Positions 26,685 through 36,494 of a stretch of DNA of 64,000 nt are shown here, one piece after another. Position numbers and translations under genes: made by a program. This DNA comes from an archaeon (lineage in GTDB: Archaea; Methanobacteriota; Methanobacteria; Methanobacteriales; Methanobacteriaceae): positions 1-64,000 of the forward strand of contig JAKSUH010000001.1 in the NCBI GenBank assembly GCA_024413395.1, in the 5' to 3' direction. How positions within the stretch are numbered: the stretch's first letter is position 1; each line of letters opens with the position of its first letter. Under the pieces are notes generated by a model. It ran no database searches and was not told where the DNA came from. It was given only the letters and a program-made list of their open reading frames with translations.

Positions 26685-27029
26685 ATGGAAATATTTAATC
26701 AAATTATCGAAACTACTCTTAATAGTTTTGATTTTGGATTTTGTGCTAGTGTCAATATCCTTACTTACATTGTTATAAAAGCTATTGATGAAATCAATGG
26801 TAAAAAGAAAGTTCATACTTGGATTAAAAGACTTGTACTACTTTCTTCTATACTTGTAGTAGGTATTGTTTATTATGCTACAGATACAGATTTAAAACTA
26901 CTTATGAATAGTGCTATTTTAGCTCCTGTGTTTTGGAGTTGGATAGCAAAACCTATTGTAGATAAATTTAAGATTGGATATAGAAAAGAAGATAAAGTTG
27001 TAGAAGATAGTGAAGAGCCAGAATTATAA
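26685..27029 (+). CDS. Putative holin
   Basis: 114 residues from the ATG at 26685. The upstream in-frame start at 26640 would lie inside the spike gene. Three hydrophobic helices (about residues 15-34, 48-65 and 72-92) and a charged C-terminal tail (EDKVVEDSEEPEL) give the layout of class I holins, which form holes in the inner membrane at a set time. It is 16 bases after the spike gene. The endolysin-like and spanin-like genes lie far away at 2921-4142, so the lysis genes would be split. A non-lytic membrane role remains possible. Confidence 0.6.
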   Translation: MEIFNQIIETTLNSFDFGFCASVNILTYIVIKAIDEINGKKKVHTWIKRLVLLSSILVVGIVYYATDTDLKLLMNSAILAPVFWSWIAKPIVDKFKIGYRKEDKVVEDSEEPEL

Positions 27030-27060
27030 TTAATAATTTGAAATTGAATTTCAGGCTACA

Positions 27061-27075
27061 CTCTTCTACGGGGGG
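27061..27075 (+). repeat. G-rich motif copy 6 (CTCTTCTACGGGGGG)
   Basis: Intergenic copy containing the exact 14-mer that also occurs at 34783 and 43918. It is 31 bases after the holin stop. Confidence 0.65.
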
Positions 27076-27205
27076 AATGACTTGTCCAACTTTAAATTTT
27101 AAAGCTCATAGAAGTCAAAAGAATAGGGAAATTGCTAAAATTCCCGACTTTATATATATACATATATAAATTTGAGTTATACTTGAAGAAAATAGTATTA
27201 ATCCT

Positions 27206-27254
27206 AAACCTCTTGTTAATCATAGTGATTTTACTATTGATTAACGAGAGGTTT
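27206..27254 (+). terminator. Strong terminator-like hairpin abutting a start codon
   Basis: AAACCTCTTGTTAATCATAGT pairs over about 21 positions with the sequence ending AACGAGAGGTTT, with one G-U pair and one bulge, and TTTT overlaps its end. The start codon at 27270 follows 15 bases later. Confidence 0.8.
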
Positions 27255-27269
27255 TAATTTATAATCAAT

Positions 27270-27953
27270 ATGGCATCAATATCACAACTTGTTTCAGAGA
27301 TTGCACATAGTGTTGGAGATCCCAACAATTATGCGTTAAAAAGAAATATTAGAAATGTAATTATTCATACTAGAAATGAAATAATTAGGCATAGTTATGA
27401 AAATCATAATTATGTTGATAGAATTTTAACTCAAAGATTTAGTGTAGAACTTAAAGATATTCTAGATGGAGAAATTGAAATTCCAGAAGAACTTGAGCCT
27501 AAAGGAATTGCTAGAATTAAAAGAACTGTTCAGAAAGTTCCTAGACCTGTTAGACTAACTAATAATCTTCCTTTTGACAGAGTTAGTACTGTAGGTTATA
27601 GAACTAATAAAGAGTTTCCTTTTATTAAAGAAACTTCTGCTAGATTTAGAGCAGCTGTACCTGGACTTAAAGGTTTAGCTTGTTATGATTATATTAATGG
27701 ATATATCTATTTGTTTCCTAGTGAATGTAAGCCTTTAGACATTAAAAAGATTTGTATTGAAAGTGCATTTGAACATCCTACTTTAATTGAAGAAATTAAT
27801 AATGATGTAGATGAATTCGATCAAATGGTAGATGATAATGAATGGCTGCTTAGTGAAGATATGATTGGACAAATAAAAGATATTATCTATAAACGAGATC
27901 TTCTTTCTCAACATAGAGAAACTGGAGAAATTACTAATCCTATTAAATTTTAA
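27270..27953 (+). CDS. Putative tail ring protein
   Basis: 227 residues. A helical N-terminus (ISQLVSEIAHSVGDPNNYAL), a beta-rich centre and C-terminal helices resemble the head-completion or ring proteins (P22 gp4-like) of short-tailed phages. It heads the run that leads to the muzzle protein. It is likely one of the stacked rings connecting portal and muzzle. The assignment rests on gene order and overall pattern, without a diagnostic motif. Confidence 0.55.
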   Translation: MASISQLVSEIAHSVGDPNNYALKRNIRNVIIHTRNEIIRHSYENHNYVDRILTQRFSVELKDILDGEIEIPEELEPKGIARIKRTVQKVPRPVRLTNNLPFDRVSTVGYRTNKEFPFIKETSARFRAAVPGLKGLACYDYINGYIYLFPSECKPLDIKKICIESAFEHPTLIEEINNDVDEFDQMVDDNEWLLSEDMIGQIKDIIYKRDLLSQHRETGEITNPIKF

Positions 27954-27956
27954 TCT

Positions 27957-28916
27957 ATGGCTGTTAAAGAATTACCTTTTACGACAAAACAACATTTTGC
28001 AAGTACTAAAAAGTATGTTGTTGATAAACTTTCTCAGATGAATGATGAAAAGCATGAATTATTAACTACTCTTTCTGAACTAAAAGCATCTGTTAAAAGT
28101 AATGAAACGTTTTATAAAGAACAATGTAATTTAGATATAAATACTAATAAAGAATTTCTTGAGTGTAAACATATAGATGGAAAACTACATAATATAGCTA
28201 AAACTAATATTGCTAAAAGTATAGAAAAAGATTATGATTATAATAATAAATTTTATATACTTTTAAGATTTAGTATTCTTCTTAAAGAATTAGCTAGACT
28301 AGAAGACGAAATAACTCTTTATAGAGAAATGTCTGGATACAATATTAATACTTATTCTGATTTAATAAGAGAATATATGACTATTGTTCATAAGAAACTT
28401 ATTTTAGAAGGAGAAGGTTATTATATTGGAGAAAAAGTTGGTTATATAGTTATTAATAGATGTTTAGTTAAGCAAGGTGGTAAGAAAAAGATTAACTTTG
28501 CTGCTACTAAAAAACGTACTCAAGAATTAAAAGAAAAAGGAGTTAGAATTTATAATAAAGAAGAAGCAGATTATTTCAAATCTATTGGAATGGAATATAC
28601 AGCTGAAGATCCTAGAGTTTATCTTAATGATGAATATTATTATGAAATTCCACTTTTAGCTTGTAAACTTCCTAATGGTTATAGTTATAGATTAGAAATA
28701 GCTGACCATAGACATAGTTCTTGTAGAGGAAAAACCAATGAGGATTTGATAGAAGAATGTAATAAAGATGTTAATAAAATTTGTGAACTTAGAGTTGATT
28801 TAAAAACTAAATTAACTCTTTGTGATAAAGTTAGTAATATTTATTTAAAACTTATTAGAAATGAAACCCAAACGACTCTTACCAATTCAACGTCTGTTAG
28901 GAAAGATAGACAATGA
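27957..28916 (+). CDS. Conserved tail-region protein of unknown function
   Basis: 319 residues, lysine-rich, mainly helical, with coiled-coil segments at about residues 20-50 and 85-125 and some beta strands around 150-165. It begins three bases after the ring-protein gene and ends in TGA inside the following gene (56-base overlap), which implies coordinated translation with the tail proteins. It may be a tail assembly factor or an additional ring component. No family recognised. Confidence 0.7.
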   Translation: MAVKELPFTTKQHFASTKKYVVDKLSQMNDEKHELLTTLSELKASVKSNETFYKEQCNLDINTNKEFLECKHIDGKLHNIAKTNIAKSIEKDYDYNNKFYILLRFSILLKELARLEDEITLYREMSGYNINTYSDLIREYMTIVHKKLILEGEGYYIGEKVGYIVINRCLVKQGGKKKINFAATKKRTQELKEKGVRIYNKEEADYFKSIGMEYTAEDPRVYLNDEYYYEIPLLACKLPNGYSYRLEIADHRHSSCRGKTNEDLIEECNKDVNKICELRVDLKTKLTLCDKVSNIYLKLIRNETQTTLTNSTSVRKDRQ

Positions 28917-29517
28917 CTTTAACATTAGTGAATCTGATTGGATTCCTAGAGTTGCTGCTTGGACTATTGATGCTCTTGCTCAACTAAAAGTTTTACCAAT
29001 GGATAAAAAGAAAAGAACTCTAGAAGTCAAAGATAGAATTGCACAATTTCCTTGTATGCTTAATTGTACTGATTTAAAAGTATGTGACAGCAATGGTTGT
29101 GAAATTCCTCTTGCTGGAAATTCTAGTTGTTGCTCTAATAGTTCTGATAATAAGAATGAACGAAGTTATGTATTAGATTGTGACCAAATACATTTAAACT
29201 TTGATACTGATGAAATTATAGTAGAAAGTTATGAAGTTCTTACTTATTACGATGAGCAATATGATTGTGACGTTCCTTATATTTATGATAATGGTCTTTT
29301 ACTTGAAGCACTTGCTTGGTATGTTATGTTTAAATATCTTAGTAGAGGAAGTAAGCATCCAGTATATAGTTTAACAGCTAGAGATCCTTATACTAATCCA
29401 GCTGCTCGATGGGAATCTTTAAAGTATAAAGCTGCTGCTTCTGTACGAAAAGATATATCTGTTGATAAAGGTTGGAGAAATTTCTTTTATAATGCAACAT
29501 TTATGCCTAGAGGTTAA
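28861..29517 (+). CDS. Putative tail tubular (gatekeeper-like) ring protein
   Basis: 218 residues. The N-terminal helix region (SESDWIPRVAAWTIDALAQL) and C-terminal helices (LLLEALAWYVMFKYLSRG) around a central beta domain fit the T7 gp11-like tubular A family, which forms the upper ring of short tails. The middle has an unusual Cys/Ser/Asn-rich insertion (GNSSCCSNSSDNKNE). It sits directly before the muzzle gene, the same order as gp11-gp12 in T7-like phages. Confidence 0.65.
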   Translation: MKPKRLLPIQRLLGKIDNDFNISESDWIPRVAAWTIDALAQLKVLPMDKKKRTLEVKDRIAQFPCMLNCTDLKVCDSNGCEIPLAGNSSCCSNSSDNKNERSYVLDCDQIHLNFDTDEIIVESYEVLTYYDEQYDCDVPYIYDNGLLLEALAWYVMFKYLSRGSKHPVYSLTARDPYTNPAARWESLKYKAAASVRKDISVDKGWRNFFYNATFMPRG

Positions 29518-29520
29518 CAT

Positions 29521-32500
29521 ATGGGAAAGATAGTAAATAAACTTAATCTAAACAGGACTCCTCAAGCAGTAGAAAATAATAGTCTTGTTTTTGCTAAAAA
29601 TATTAAACTTAATAAAGATGGTAGTCTTAGTCCTGATACTAGACTTGAATATCTTTTTGAAAAGTATAATATTTTTGCTCATATTGTTGGTGTTAATAAT
29701 AAGATTTATCTATTCAGTCAAGTAGATAGATATAAAAAGTGTACAACGACAAAACCAATGCCATTTCTAAATGATATAGATATTTATGATTCTATAAGAA
29801 TTTATGTTTATGATCAATGGAATGCTCAAACTACATATAATACTACTATTAATTTACTTGAAATAACTGAAAATAAAAGAGATAATTTTATTAATTTTGC
29901 TAATACTTTTCTTACATATACTTGTAAATTACCTTCAGAGTTTCTTCCAGACACTTCTCTTAGATTAGTAAATACTCTTGGACATCCTTATGGTGTTGAA
30001 TTTTACGGAACGAGAATAATAGACGGAGAATCTGTTACTACTAAAATAGGTAATACTACAGCTATCGAAGTAGGAATAGAAGATAAAAAACTTTATACTA
30101 TAATAGAATATGATGAGATTACAAAAACAGAAAAAGAACTAGAAACAGGTTGGAAATATCAAGGAGGTAAAATTAGTGGTTGTGTTACAATTAATAATAC
30201 TAGTGAACCTATACTTACTATTTGTGAAACAAATAATAATAGTACTATAGACGTTCCTATTAAACATATTAATTTAACGAAATGTACTGCTGATGATGAC
30301 GAAAGTATTTATACTCAAGCTCCTAATATTCCTATAACAAATCTTCATTTTAGTACTAAATATAAAAAACAAATTCCTAATGGAACTTATCAATTCTATA
30401 TAAGATATAAAATTAGAGAAGGTTTTTATACAAATTGGTTTCCTTGTAGTGGTAAATGTTTTGCTGGAAGTAAGGAAACGTTTAATACTATTCAAGGTAC
30501 ACTAACAGGTGTTAACATTAATATTGATTCTAAAGAATCTTTCGTATTTAATGTTGAACACCTTTTTGACGTTTATAAAAGTAATTATGAAGAATATCAA
30601 TTAGGATTTACTATAACAAACGATGATGCTACTAATGCTAGGTCTTGGAAATCATTTGATTTTTCTACTACAACTATTTATTTTGATTACGAAAATGTAA
30701 AAGAAGTAAATATTGATGAACTAATTAATACAACTTATGAATTATTCAATGTAGGAAATGTTTGTTATTTTAAAAATAAACTTTATATAGCAGATTACAA
30801 AGAAACTGATTTTAATAAAGATTTAGCATCTTATGCAAAGTCTATTGATGTAGAACTAGATACTAAAGAAATAAATACTAGTGATAAACTTTATATTGGT
30901 GACCAAGAATTAAATAAAGAAAACGAATCTGATACTGTTTTTACTAAATGGGGAGATTCTTCTATTTATGATTTATTTATATCAGAAAATACTTCTATTA
31001 TTAAAAGTAGTTCTAAAAGTAAAAAAGACGATACTAGTAATACAGAATATGGAGCTTTAACTATAGAAACTATATTAGATACTTCCGTAGATCCTGATAT
31101 AATTTGGATTCATAAATCAGCTAGTAGTATTAGTGGACATAAGTTTCCTACATTTGCTCATGTAAATAAAGAAACGTTTTATACTACTGGATATTTTACT
31201 CCATTGTTGTTAACAGGAAATGGAAGTGCTGTAGTAGAAGATACTAAAACACATCCTTTTAATTCTCTACCTAATACTAAGAAAAGATGGTATTTCGCTA
31301 GTGGTTCTAAAAAAGCAAATATTCCTAATAGAAATGGAATAGATGGTCCTTTTCAAGTTTTTAATAATGGATTTGGTGCTGCATTAGAACCTATTATTGA
31401 AACTTTAGGAAATAATGTTTTAGTAGATTTTAATAATATTGTTGCTAATAAAAAATTACAAGCTGTTTCTATAAAATATAACGGTAATGTTTATACTCTA
31501 TGGGAAGAAAGCGAAGATGCAATAGATAATATAAAGAATCATTTGTATTATGGAGGATTAGATTTAGCTGGTAATTCTGATGATGATATTTATGAAGAAG
31601 CATTAAATATTATTAAAGATAAAATAGTAGGTATAGACGCTAACGGAACATTTTATGCTAAAGTACATAATCAATTAATTCCTTTTGATCAATTTGAAAT
31701 CAACTATTGTGATGCAGAAATAGATATAGACATTACAGATAATAATTCAGATACTTTATATTTAAGTAAAATTAGATATGAAGGTACTAAAGTAAATCAT
31801 TTAATAACTGTAAATGCTAGAGTTAATTCTGATAAAATAAAAGGAAATACTGATGAATATGAATTTACTACATTAAGTCCTTTTACAGATTATGAATTTT
31901 ATATTCATTATGTACAAAGTAATGGTATAGTTACAAATGGATATTTTATTTGTAAAAAAGGATTACATTCTATTAACCCTAATTCTAGTTTATTTGTAAT
32001 ATTTCCTAGAATAAAAAAAGTTAATGTTCCTGAAGGATATTCTGCTTATTTCATAAGTATATGTCATGTAGGAGATAAAATTCTTAAAGGATTTAATTAT
32101 TCTAAAATAGGAGATTATAACTATATAGATTGTTTAGAATCTGACGCTATGCTAGATTCTCTAAATGATAATATAGAAATTATAGATTCATCTGGACAAA
32201 CTATAACAAAAGAAGCTAAATATCATGCTAGTTCTTCAACAGAACCTATTAGTATGTTGGGTAATGCAGGATGTATTCGTTGGTTAGCTGAAGAAAGTAA
32301 TACAAAACTATATAAAGGTTTTGATGACTATTTTAGTGCAAATGGTACTTCAGAAACTTTAATGTCTAATGTATATATTTATATAGCTACTGATAAAACA
32401 GAAGAATATTTTAAAATAGATGTTGCTGATAAATTTATAGAAGATGATTTTCTTCCAATTTTTAATGATATTACTTCTAAATATCCTACTATAACATTAT

Positions 32501-34407
32501 CTGTTACTATAGATCCTACTACAAGAACTAGAGCTAAAATAGATTATGCGCTAGGAACTACTAATGTAAAAGCTATAGGATTTGCTTATGGTTATGCTGT
32601 AGCAGATGTAAAAACAAATGCTAAAAATAATGCAATAGAACTAGAAGAACTTACTGACGAAGAAATAAATAAATCTAATAATTATTGGATTAAGATATTC
32701 AATAAACAAGTAAATCACACAGATAAAGTATTAACTAAAATAACTCCTTATATAAAAGCAGATAGAACTAATTATTTTAATAGAAAACGTATGTATCTTA
32801 CTAGTTATATATGTAAAGTATATAAACTAGATAGAGATACATGTAATACATTCTATTATGCAGGTTCTGATATTTATGTTAAAAATCCAGATATAACTCC
32901 TGGTTCTGATATAGAAAACTTATTAAAAATAGAAGATTATGAAAACTATAAAAGTACAGTTTTTACTAGTCCTATTTATCTAATTTCACATTATAATTTA
33001 AACTATGTAAATCTAACAGAAGATTTAACTCCAACAATAGCATCTTATAAATCATTAGATGAAACTATTCGAGTTAAACAAATAATTTATGGTGTTCAAA
33101 GTGCTACATGTAGTGCTATTTATGAATTAAAATCCATGTATAAAGACTGGGTTAATAAAGGATATAGTCCTGCCAAATTAAATACAAATACTTCTATTTT
33201 TAAAAATACTATTAGAAGTAGTTCTATTAACTCAGATGATGCTTATAAAAGTATTTATACTTTTGATGCAGAAGACTATTATAATGTACCTACAAATAGA
33301 GGAATTATAGTAAGTATGTTTAGCATACTTGATAATATATATATTCATACTGAACATAGTTTATTTAAATTTAGTGGAAAAAATAGTTTGTCTTCTGAAG
33401 ATTCTGAAGTTACTTTAAAAGAAGGAGATGTATTTGATACTGGTATATCTGAAATATTTGATTCAAAATATGGATATGCAGGACTTGCTGATAAAAGACA
33501 TAGTATAGTAACTTTTAATAGTTATATATTTTATGATAAACTTGCTAATACCATTTACGGATATTCAGGTAATAATAACTTAGTTGCTATTAGTGATACA
33601 ATTAAGAAACTTATAGAAAATATAACTATCTCTGATATTTTCTTTACTGCTGATGAATTTAATGATAGATTTTATATGAATATTGTTACAGAAGAAGAAG
33701 AAAGTATTTGTTTAAGTTATAATACTAAAGTTAACGGATTTATATCTATTCATGATTTTGATTTTAGAGATGGATTTAATAGCAGACTTTATACATATTT
33801 TGTAGAGTCTAATGAAGATAAATCTACTATGTACAAAATAGATAAAACTGGTTTTAATGATTATAAAACATTATTTAAACCATCTAAATTATCTATTTCT
33901 GATATGTCTGAAACAGAAGTTGAAAATTGTATAGATATTGTTTGTAATGAAAATTATGAAACAATTAAAGAACTTAATTTTATTAATTGGATTTGTAGTG
34001 CAATAGGAGATTATGGATTTGATAATTTACTTACTGCTGAAACTATAAATTATGAATATGCTGGTTCTAAAATAAGAATTTATACTGATCAAACTTATTC
34101 AGATTTAATTGACCTTGTAGATGAAAATGGAAATCCGTTAAGGTCTAATGATAATCGTAGAATGGATGCTACTACTGCTCTTTATCCAACAGAAGGTTCT
34201 TATAAATATCCTACTTATAATAAAGGTATCTGGAATTATAATTATTTTAGAGATATTAAAAATGTTGTAGATATTTTTCATTATAATGCTGAACAAAGAA
34301 GTGATAATCACAGTATATTATACGGAAAATATTTTGTTGTTAGATTTATATTTAATAATAAAAATTTTAAATTTGAAAATATAACTTTTAATTATAATAC
34401 TATATGA
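29521..34407 (+). CDS. Tail muzzle protein (T7 gp12/P22 gp10-like)
   Basis: 1628 residues, beta-rich throughout, starting MGKIVNKLNLNRTPQAVENN, typical of nozzle or tail-stabilisation proteins where six copies form the distal tail tube. Repeats of sandwich and propeller-like strands run to the end, with a distinct segment near 1290-1420 (IVSMFSILDNIYIHTEHSLF, GLADKRHSIV) that resembles the gp12 core. It is two to three times longer than T7 or P22 relatives, as is usual in crassviruses, where it forms a large muzzle. Ends overlap the first cargo gene by four bases (ATGA type junction). Confidence 0.78.
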   Translation: MGKIVNKLNLNRTPQAVENNSLVFAKNIKLNKDGSLSPDTRLEYLFEKYNIFAHIVGVNNKIYLFSQVDRYKKCTTTKPMPFLNDIDIYDSIRIYVYDQWNAQTTYNTTINLLEITENKRDNFINFANTFLTYTCKLPSEFLPDTSLRLVNTLGHPYGVEFYGTRIIDGESVTTKIGNTTAIEVGIEDKKLYTIIEYDEITKTEKELETGWKYQGGKISGCVTINNTSEPILTICETNNNSTIDVPIKHINLTKCTADDDESIYTQAPNIPITNLHFSTKYKKQIPNGTYQFYIRYKIREGFYTNWFPCSGKCFAGSKETFNTIQGTLTGVNINIDSKESFVFNVEHLFDVYKSNYEEYQLGFTITNDDATNARSWKSFDFSTTTIYFDYENVKEVNIDELINTTYELFNVGNVCYFKNKLYIADYKETDFNKDLASYAKSIDVELDTKEINTSDKLYIGDQELNKENESDTVFTKWGDSSIYDLFISENTSIIKSSSKSKKDDTSNTEYGALTIETILDTSVDPDIIWIHKSASSISGHKFPTFAHVNKETFYTTGYFTPLLLTGNGSAVVEDTKTHPFNSLPNTKKRWYFASGSKKANIPNRNGIDGPFQVFNNGFGAALEPIIETLGNNVLVDFNNIVANKKLQAVSIKYNGNVYTLWEESEDAIDNIKNHLYYGGLDLAGNSDDDIYEEALNIIKDKIVGIDANGTFYAKVHNQLIPFDQFEINYCDAEIDIDITDNNSDTLYLSKIRYEGTKVNHLITVNARVNSDKIKGNTDEYEFTTLSPFTDYEFYIHYVQSNGIVTNGYFICKKGLHSINPNSSLFVIFPRIKKVNVPEGYSAYFISICHVGDKILKGFNYSKIGDYNYIDCLESDAMLDSLNDNIEIIDSSGQTITKEAKYHASSSTEPISMLGNAGCIRWLAEESNTKLYKGFDDYFSANGTSETLMSNVYIYIATDKTEEYFKIDVADKFIEDDFLPIFNDITSKYPTITLSVTIDPTTRTRAKIDYALGTTNVKAIGFAYGYAVADVKTNAKNNAIELEELTDEEINKSNNYWIKIFNKQVNHTDKVLTKITPYIKADRTNYFNRKRMYLTSYICKVYKLDRDTCNTFYYAGSDIYVKNPDITPGSDIENLLKIEDYENYKSTVFTSPIYLISHYNLNYVNLTEDLTPTIASYKSLDETIRVKQIIYGVQSATCSAIYELKSMYKDWVNKGYSPAKLNTNTSIFKNTIRSSSINSDDAYKSIYTFDAEDYYNVPTNRGIIVSMFSILDNIYIHTEHSLFKFSGKNSLSSEDSEVTLKEGDVFDTGISEIFDSKYGYAGLADKRHSIVTFNSYIFYDKLANTIYGYSGNNNLVAISDTIKKLIENITISDIFFTADEFNDRFYMNIVTEEEESICLSYNTKVNGFISIHDFDFRDGFNSRLYTYFVESNEDKSTMYKIDKTGFNDYKTLFKPSKLSISDMSETEVENCIDIVCNENYETIKELNFINWICSAIGDYGFDNLLTAETINYEYAGSKIRIYTDQTYSDLIDLVDENGNPLRSNDNRRMDATTALYPTEGSYKYPTYNKGIWNYNYFRDIKNVVDIFHYNAEQRSDNHSILYGKYFVVRFIFNNKNFKFENITFNYNTI

Positions 34408-36491
34408 GATATAATAGAGGTTTAAAAAGAAGAAAAGCACCTTTTGGTACTGTAGAAGCAGCAACTCTTGCAGCAGCTGGTATTCAAGCTGCTACTACTG
34501 TTGCTACTTCTGCTATGGAAATGAAGGCTGCTAAAGAAAATGCTAAGCAAGCTGCTGACATTGCTGTTAGTAATGCAGAAAAAGAAGTTGCAGCTCTTAG
34601 AAAACAAAATGAAAATGCTAATGATCTACAAGCTAAAAATCAAGAATTTATATCTGCTCAAAATGAAGAAAATAGAGATATTCAAAAGACTATTCAAATG
34701 AATCTTCAAATGATGGCTGCAAAACAAAATGAAGCAGATAGACTTGCAACTACTAGAATACAAGTTAGAAATGGAGGTTCTCCTCTTCTACGGGGGACGA
34801 GAAAAAGAGCTAAAGCTCTCTCTGGTTCACAAGTAGTTACTTCTCCTTATAATCTTGATTTTTCAGTTACTGATGGAGGATTTGTAACTCCTATAGGACA
34901 AAGTTTTACAGGTGACCTTTATGAAATAAGAGGTAATGACCATGATCATTATCATAAAACTAAAGGTGGAAAACGTAAAACAGGTGTTGGTATTAAGTTT
35001 GAAAATGGAGAAGCAATTGAAGGAGAAGGAAACCAAAATACAAATCAAGGTGAACTTCTTCTTGTAACTCCAAATGATGCTAAATTTATTAGTAGACATA
35101 CTTTAAAAGGTTTTAATCCTGCTCGAGCTGTACTTCAAGGTATGGCTCCAGAGCAGGCTTTTTCTATTCAAGAGAATATTAAATATAATTATAATATTTC
35201 TGATGATGGAAATATGAATAAAATTAGAACTAAAGCTAACTCTGGTTATCAAGTTGTTAATGATTTATTTACTACAAATAATATGATAATTCCTGATATG
35301 TCTCAAGATACTACTGGAGCAATAGCTGGTTCAGCTATGCGAAGTAAACTTAAATGTGGAGGAAGAAGGAAAGCTGCTAATGGATATAAATATCTTATAG
35401 ATACTGAAAATCCAGATTTAATGGCTAATCAACTTACTCCTGATTTAGGATATAATAGATTAGGAGCTGTTTCATTAAATTCAAAACCTAGTATTAATGA
35501 TAGAAATTTTAGAAATCCAACATCTATGAGTCCTGATACTGATTTAACTCCAGATACTAGTTATTCTATTCCTACAGCAGATACAGATCTTAGTCCTTTA
35601 GCAACTTTAGCTGAACCTAAAACTAAAGATAGATATGGTTTGACTAACACTCAAGCTCAATTACTTGGAGCAGGAATCACAGGAGTAGGAAATGCTGTTG
35701 GAAGTATTTTAACAATAGCTGGAAATAGAGCTGCTAGTAGAATTAAAAATGCAGGAATTAATTCTGCTACTGATTTAGCTTTAGCTGGTTATGATCAACT
35801 TCATGGAATAGATTATAGTAGTATAAATAGAGATAACTATAAAGCTACGCATGAAATGCCTGCTATTCGTTTAGCTAGATATAATATAGAACCTCAACTT
35901 ACAGGAGTTTCTAGAAGTCTAGAAAGACAACGTTCTACTATAGCTAATAATACGATGAGTGGTGCTGCTGCTATTAATAGATTAAATAGAGCTGAAACAA
36001 ATGCTTATGATATGAGAAGTAAGCTTTATGGAATTAAAGATAATCAAGAAGAAGCAATTAAACAAAAAAATATTGATACTATTAATAAAGCTGTTGCAAA
36101 TAATGCAACTAGAGATATGCAATCTAATTTGTATAGAACTAGAGATCTTCTAGATTTAGCTAAATATAATAATAATATTGATAATACAAAGATTGCTCTT
36201 AAAACAAAAGCAAAAACTGATAGAACGTTAAGTATTGCAAACAATAATGCTCTTACAAGACAAACTAATATGGGAGTTGCTGCAAATGCATTTAGTTCTA
36301 CTGCTCAAGGATTTGCTAATACTTTAGGTGAAATAGGTAAACAACGTGCAGAACTAGATTATACTTTACTTGGTTCTGATATGAAGACTACTATGGATCT
36401 TTTAGATAAGTATGCTAACAGTAGTGACCCCGTTAAAAGAAGATATGCTTTGCGAATGAGAAAACAAATTGGATTTACAAATAGAACTTAA
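34404..36491 (+). CDS. Cargo (internal ejection) protein
   Basis: 695 residues, alanine- and asparagine-rich, almost wholly helical. A basic N-terminus (MRYNRGLKRRKAPFG), a long amphipathic helix (residues 14-110), a glycine-rich membrane-like stretch near residue 415-445 (LGAGITGVGNAVGSILTIAG) and further helices fit proteins stored in the head or portal and ejected ahead of DNA. It directly follows the muzzle gene, the expected place for the first cargo gene. It contains two copies of the G-rich motif, at 34783 and, reversed, at 36428. Confidence 0.65.
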   Translation: MRYNRGLKRRKAPFGTVEAATLAAAGIQAATTVATSAMEMKAAKENAKQAADIAVSNAEKEVAALRKQNENANDLQAKNQEFISAQNEENRDIQKTIQMNLQMMAAKQNEADRLATTRIQVRNGGSPLLRGTRKRAKALSGSQVVTSPYNLDFSVTDGGFVTPIGQSFTGDLYEIRGNDHDHYHKTKGGKRKTGVGIKFENGEAIEGEGNQNTNQGELLLVTPNDAKFISRHTLKGFNPARAVLQGMAPEQAFSIQENIKYNYNISDDGNMNKIRTKANSGYQVVNDLFTTNNMIIPDMSQDTTGAIAGSAMRSKLKCGGRRKAANGYKYLIDTENPDLMANQLTPDLGYNRLGAVSLNSKPSINDRNFRNPTSMSPDTDLTPDTSYSIPTADTDLSPLATLAEPKTKDRYGLTNTQAQLLGAGITGVGNAVGSILTIAGNRAASRIKNAGINSATDLALAGYDQLHGIDYSSINRDNYKATHEMPAIRLARYNIEPQLTGVSRSLERQRSTIANNTMSGAAAINRLNRAETNAYDMRSKLYGIKDNQEEAIKQKNIDTINKAVANNATRDMQSNLYRTRDLLDLAKYNNNIDNTKIALKTKAKTDRTLSIANNNALTRQTNMGVAANAFSSTAQGFANTLGEIGKQRAELDYTLLGSDMKTTMDLLDKYANSSDPVKRRYALRMRKQIGFTNRT
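34783..34796 (+). repeat. G-rich motif copy 7 (CTCTTCTACGGGGG)
   Basis: Exact 14-mer inside the first cargo gene, read there as Pro-Leu-Leu-Arg-Gly, using CGG and GGG codons that are rare in this genome. The following ACGAGA is shared with copies at 55118 and 62339. Confidence 0.65.
36428..36442 (-). repeat. G-rich motif copy 8 (CTTCTTTTAACGGGG, reversed)
   Basis: Complementary-strand copy near the end of the first cargo gene, read on the coding strand as Pro-Val-Lys-Arg-Arg. Confidence 0.45.
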
Positions 36492-36494
36492 GAT

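Larger units (their letters stand above)
27030..27269 (+). promoter_or_regulatory. Intergenic region before the tail operon
   Basis: Holds the G-rich motif, a weak hairpin (GGGAA to TTCCC, 27126-27145), an AT-rich alternating tract, TAAATTTG at 27167-27174 (fits the -7 consensus TAnnTTTG but lacks a -33 partner) and the strong hairpin at 27206-27254. It is the likely control region for the tail and cargo genes. Confidence 0.45.
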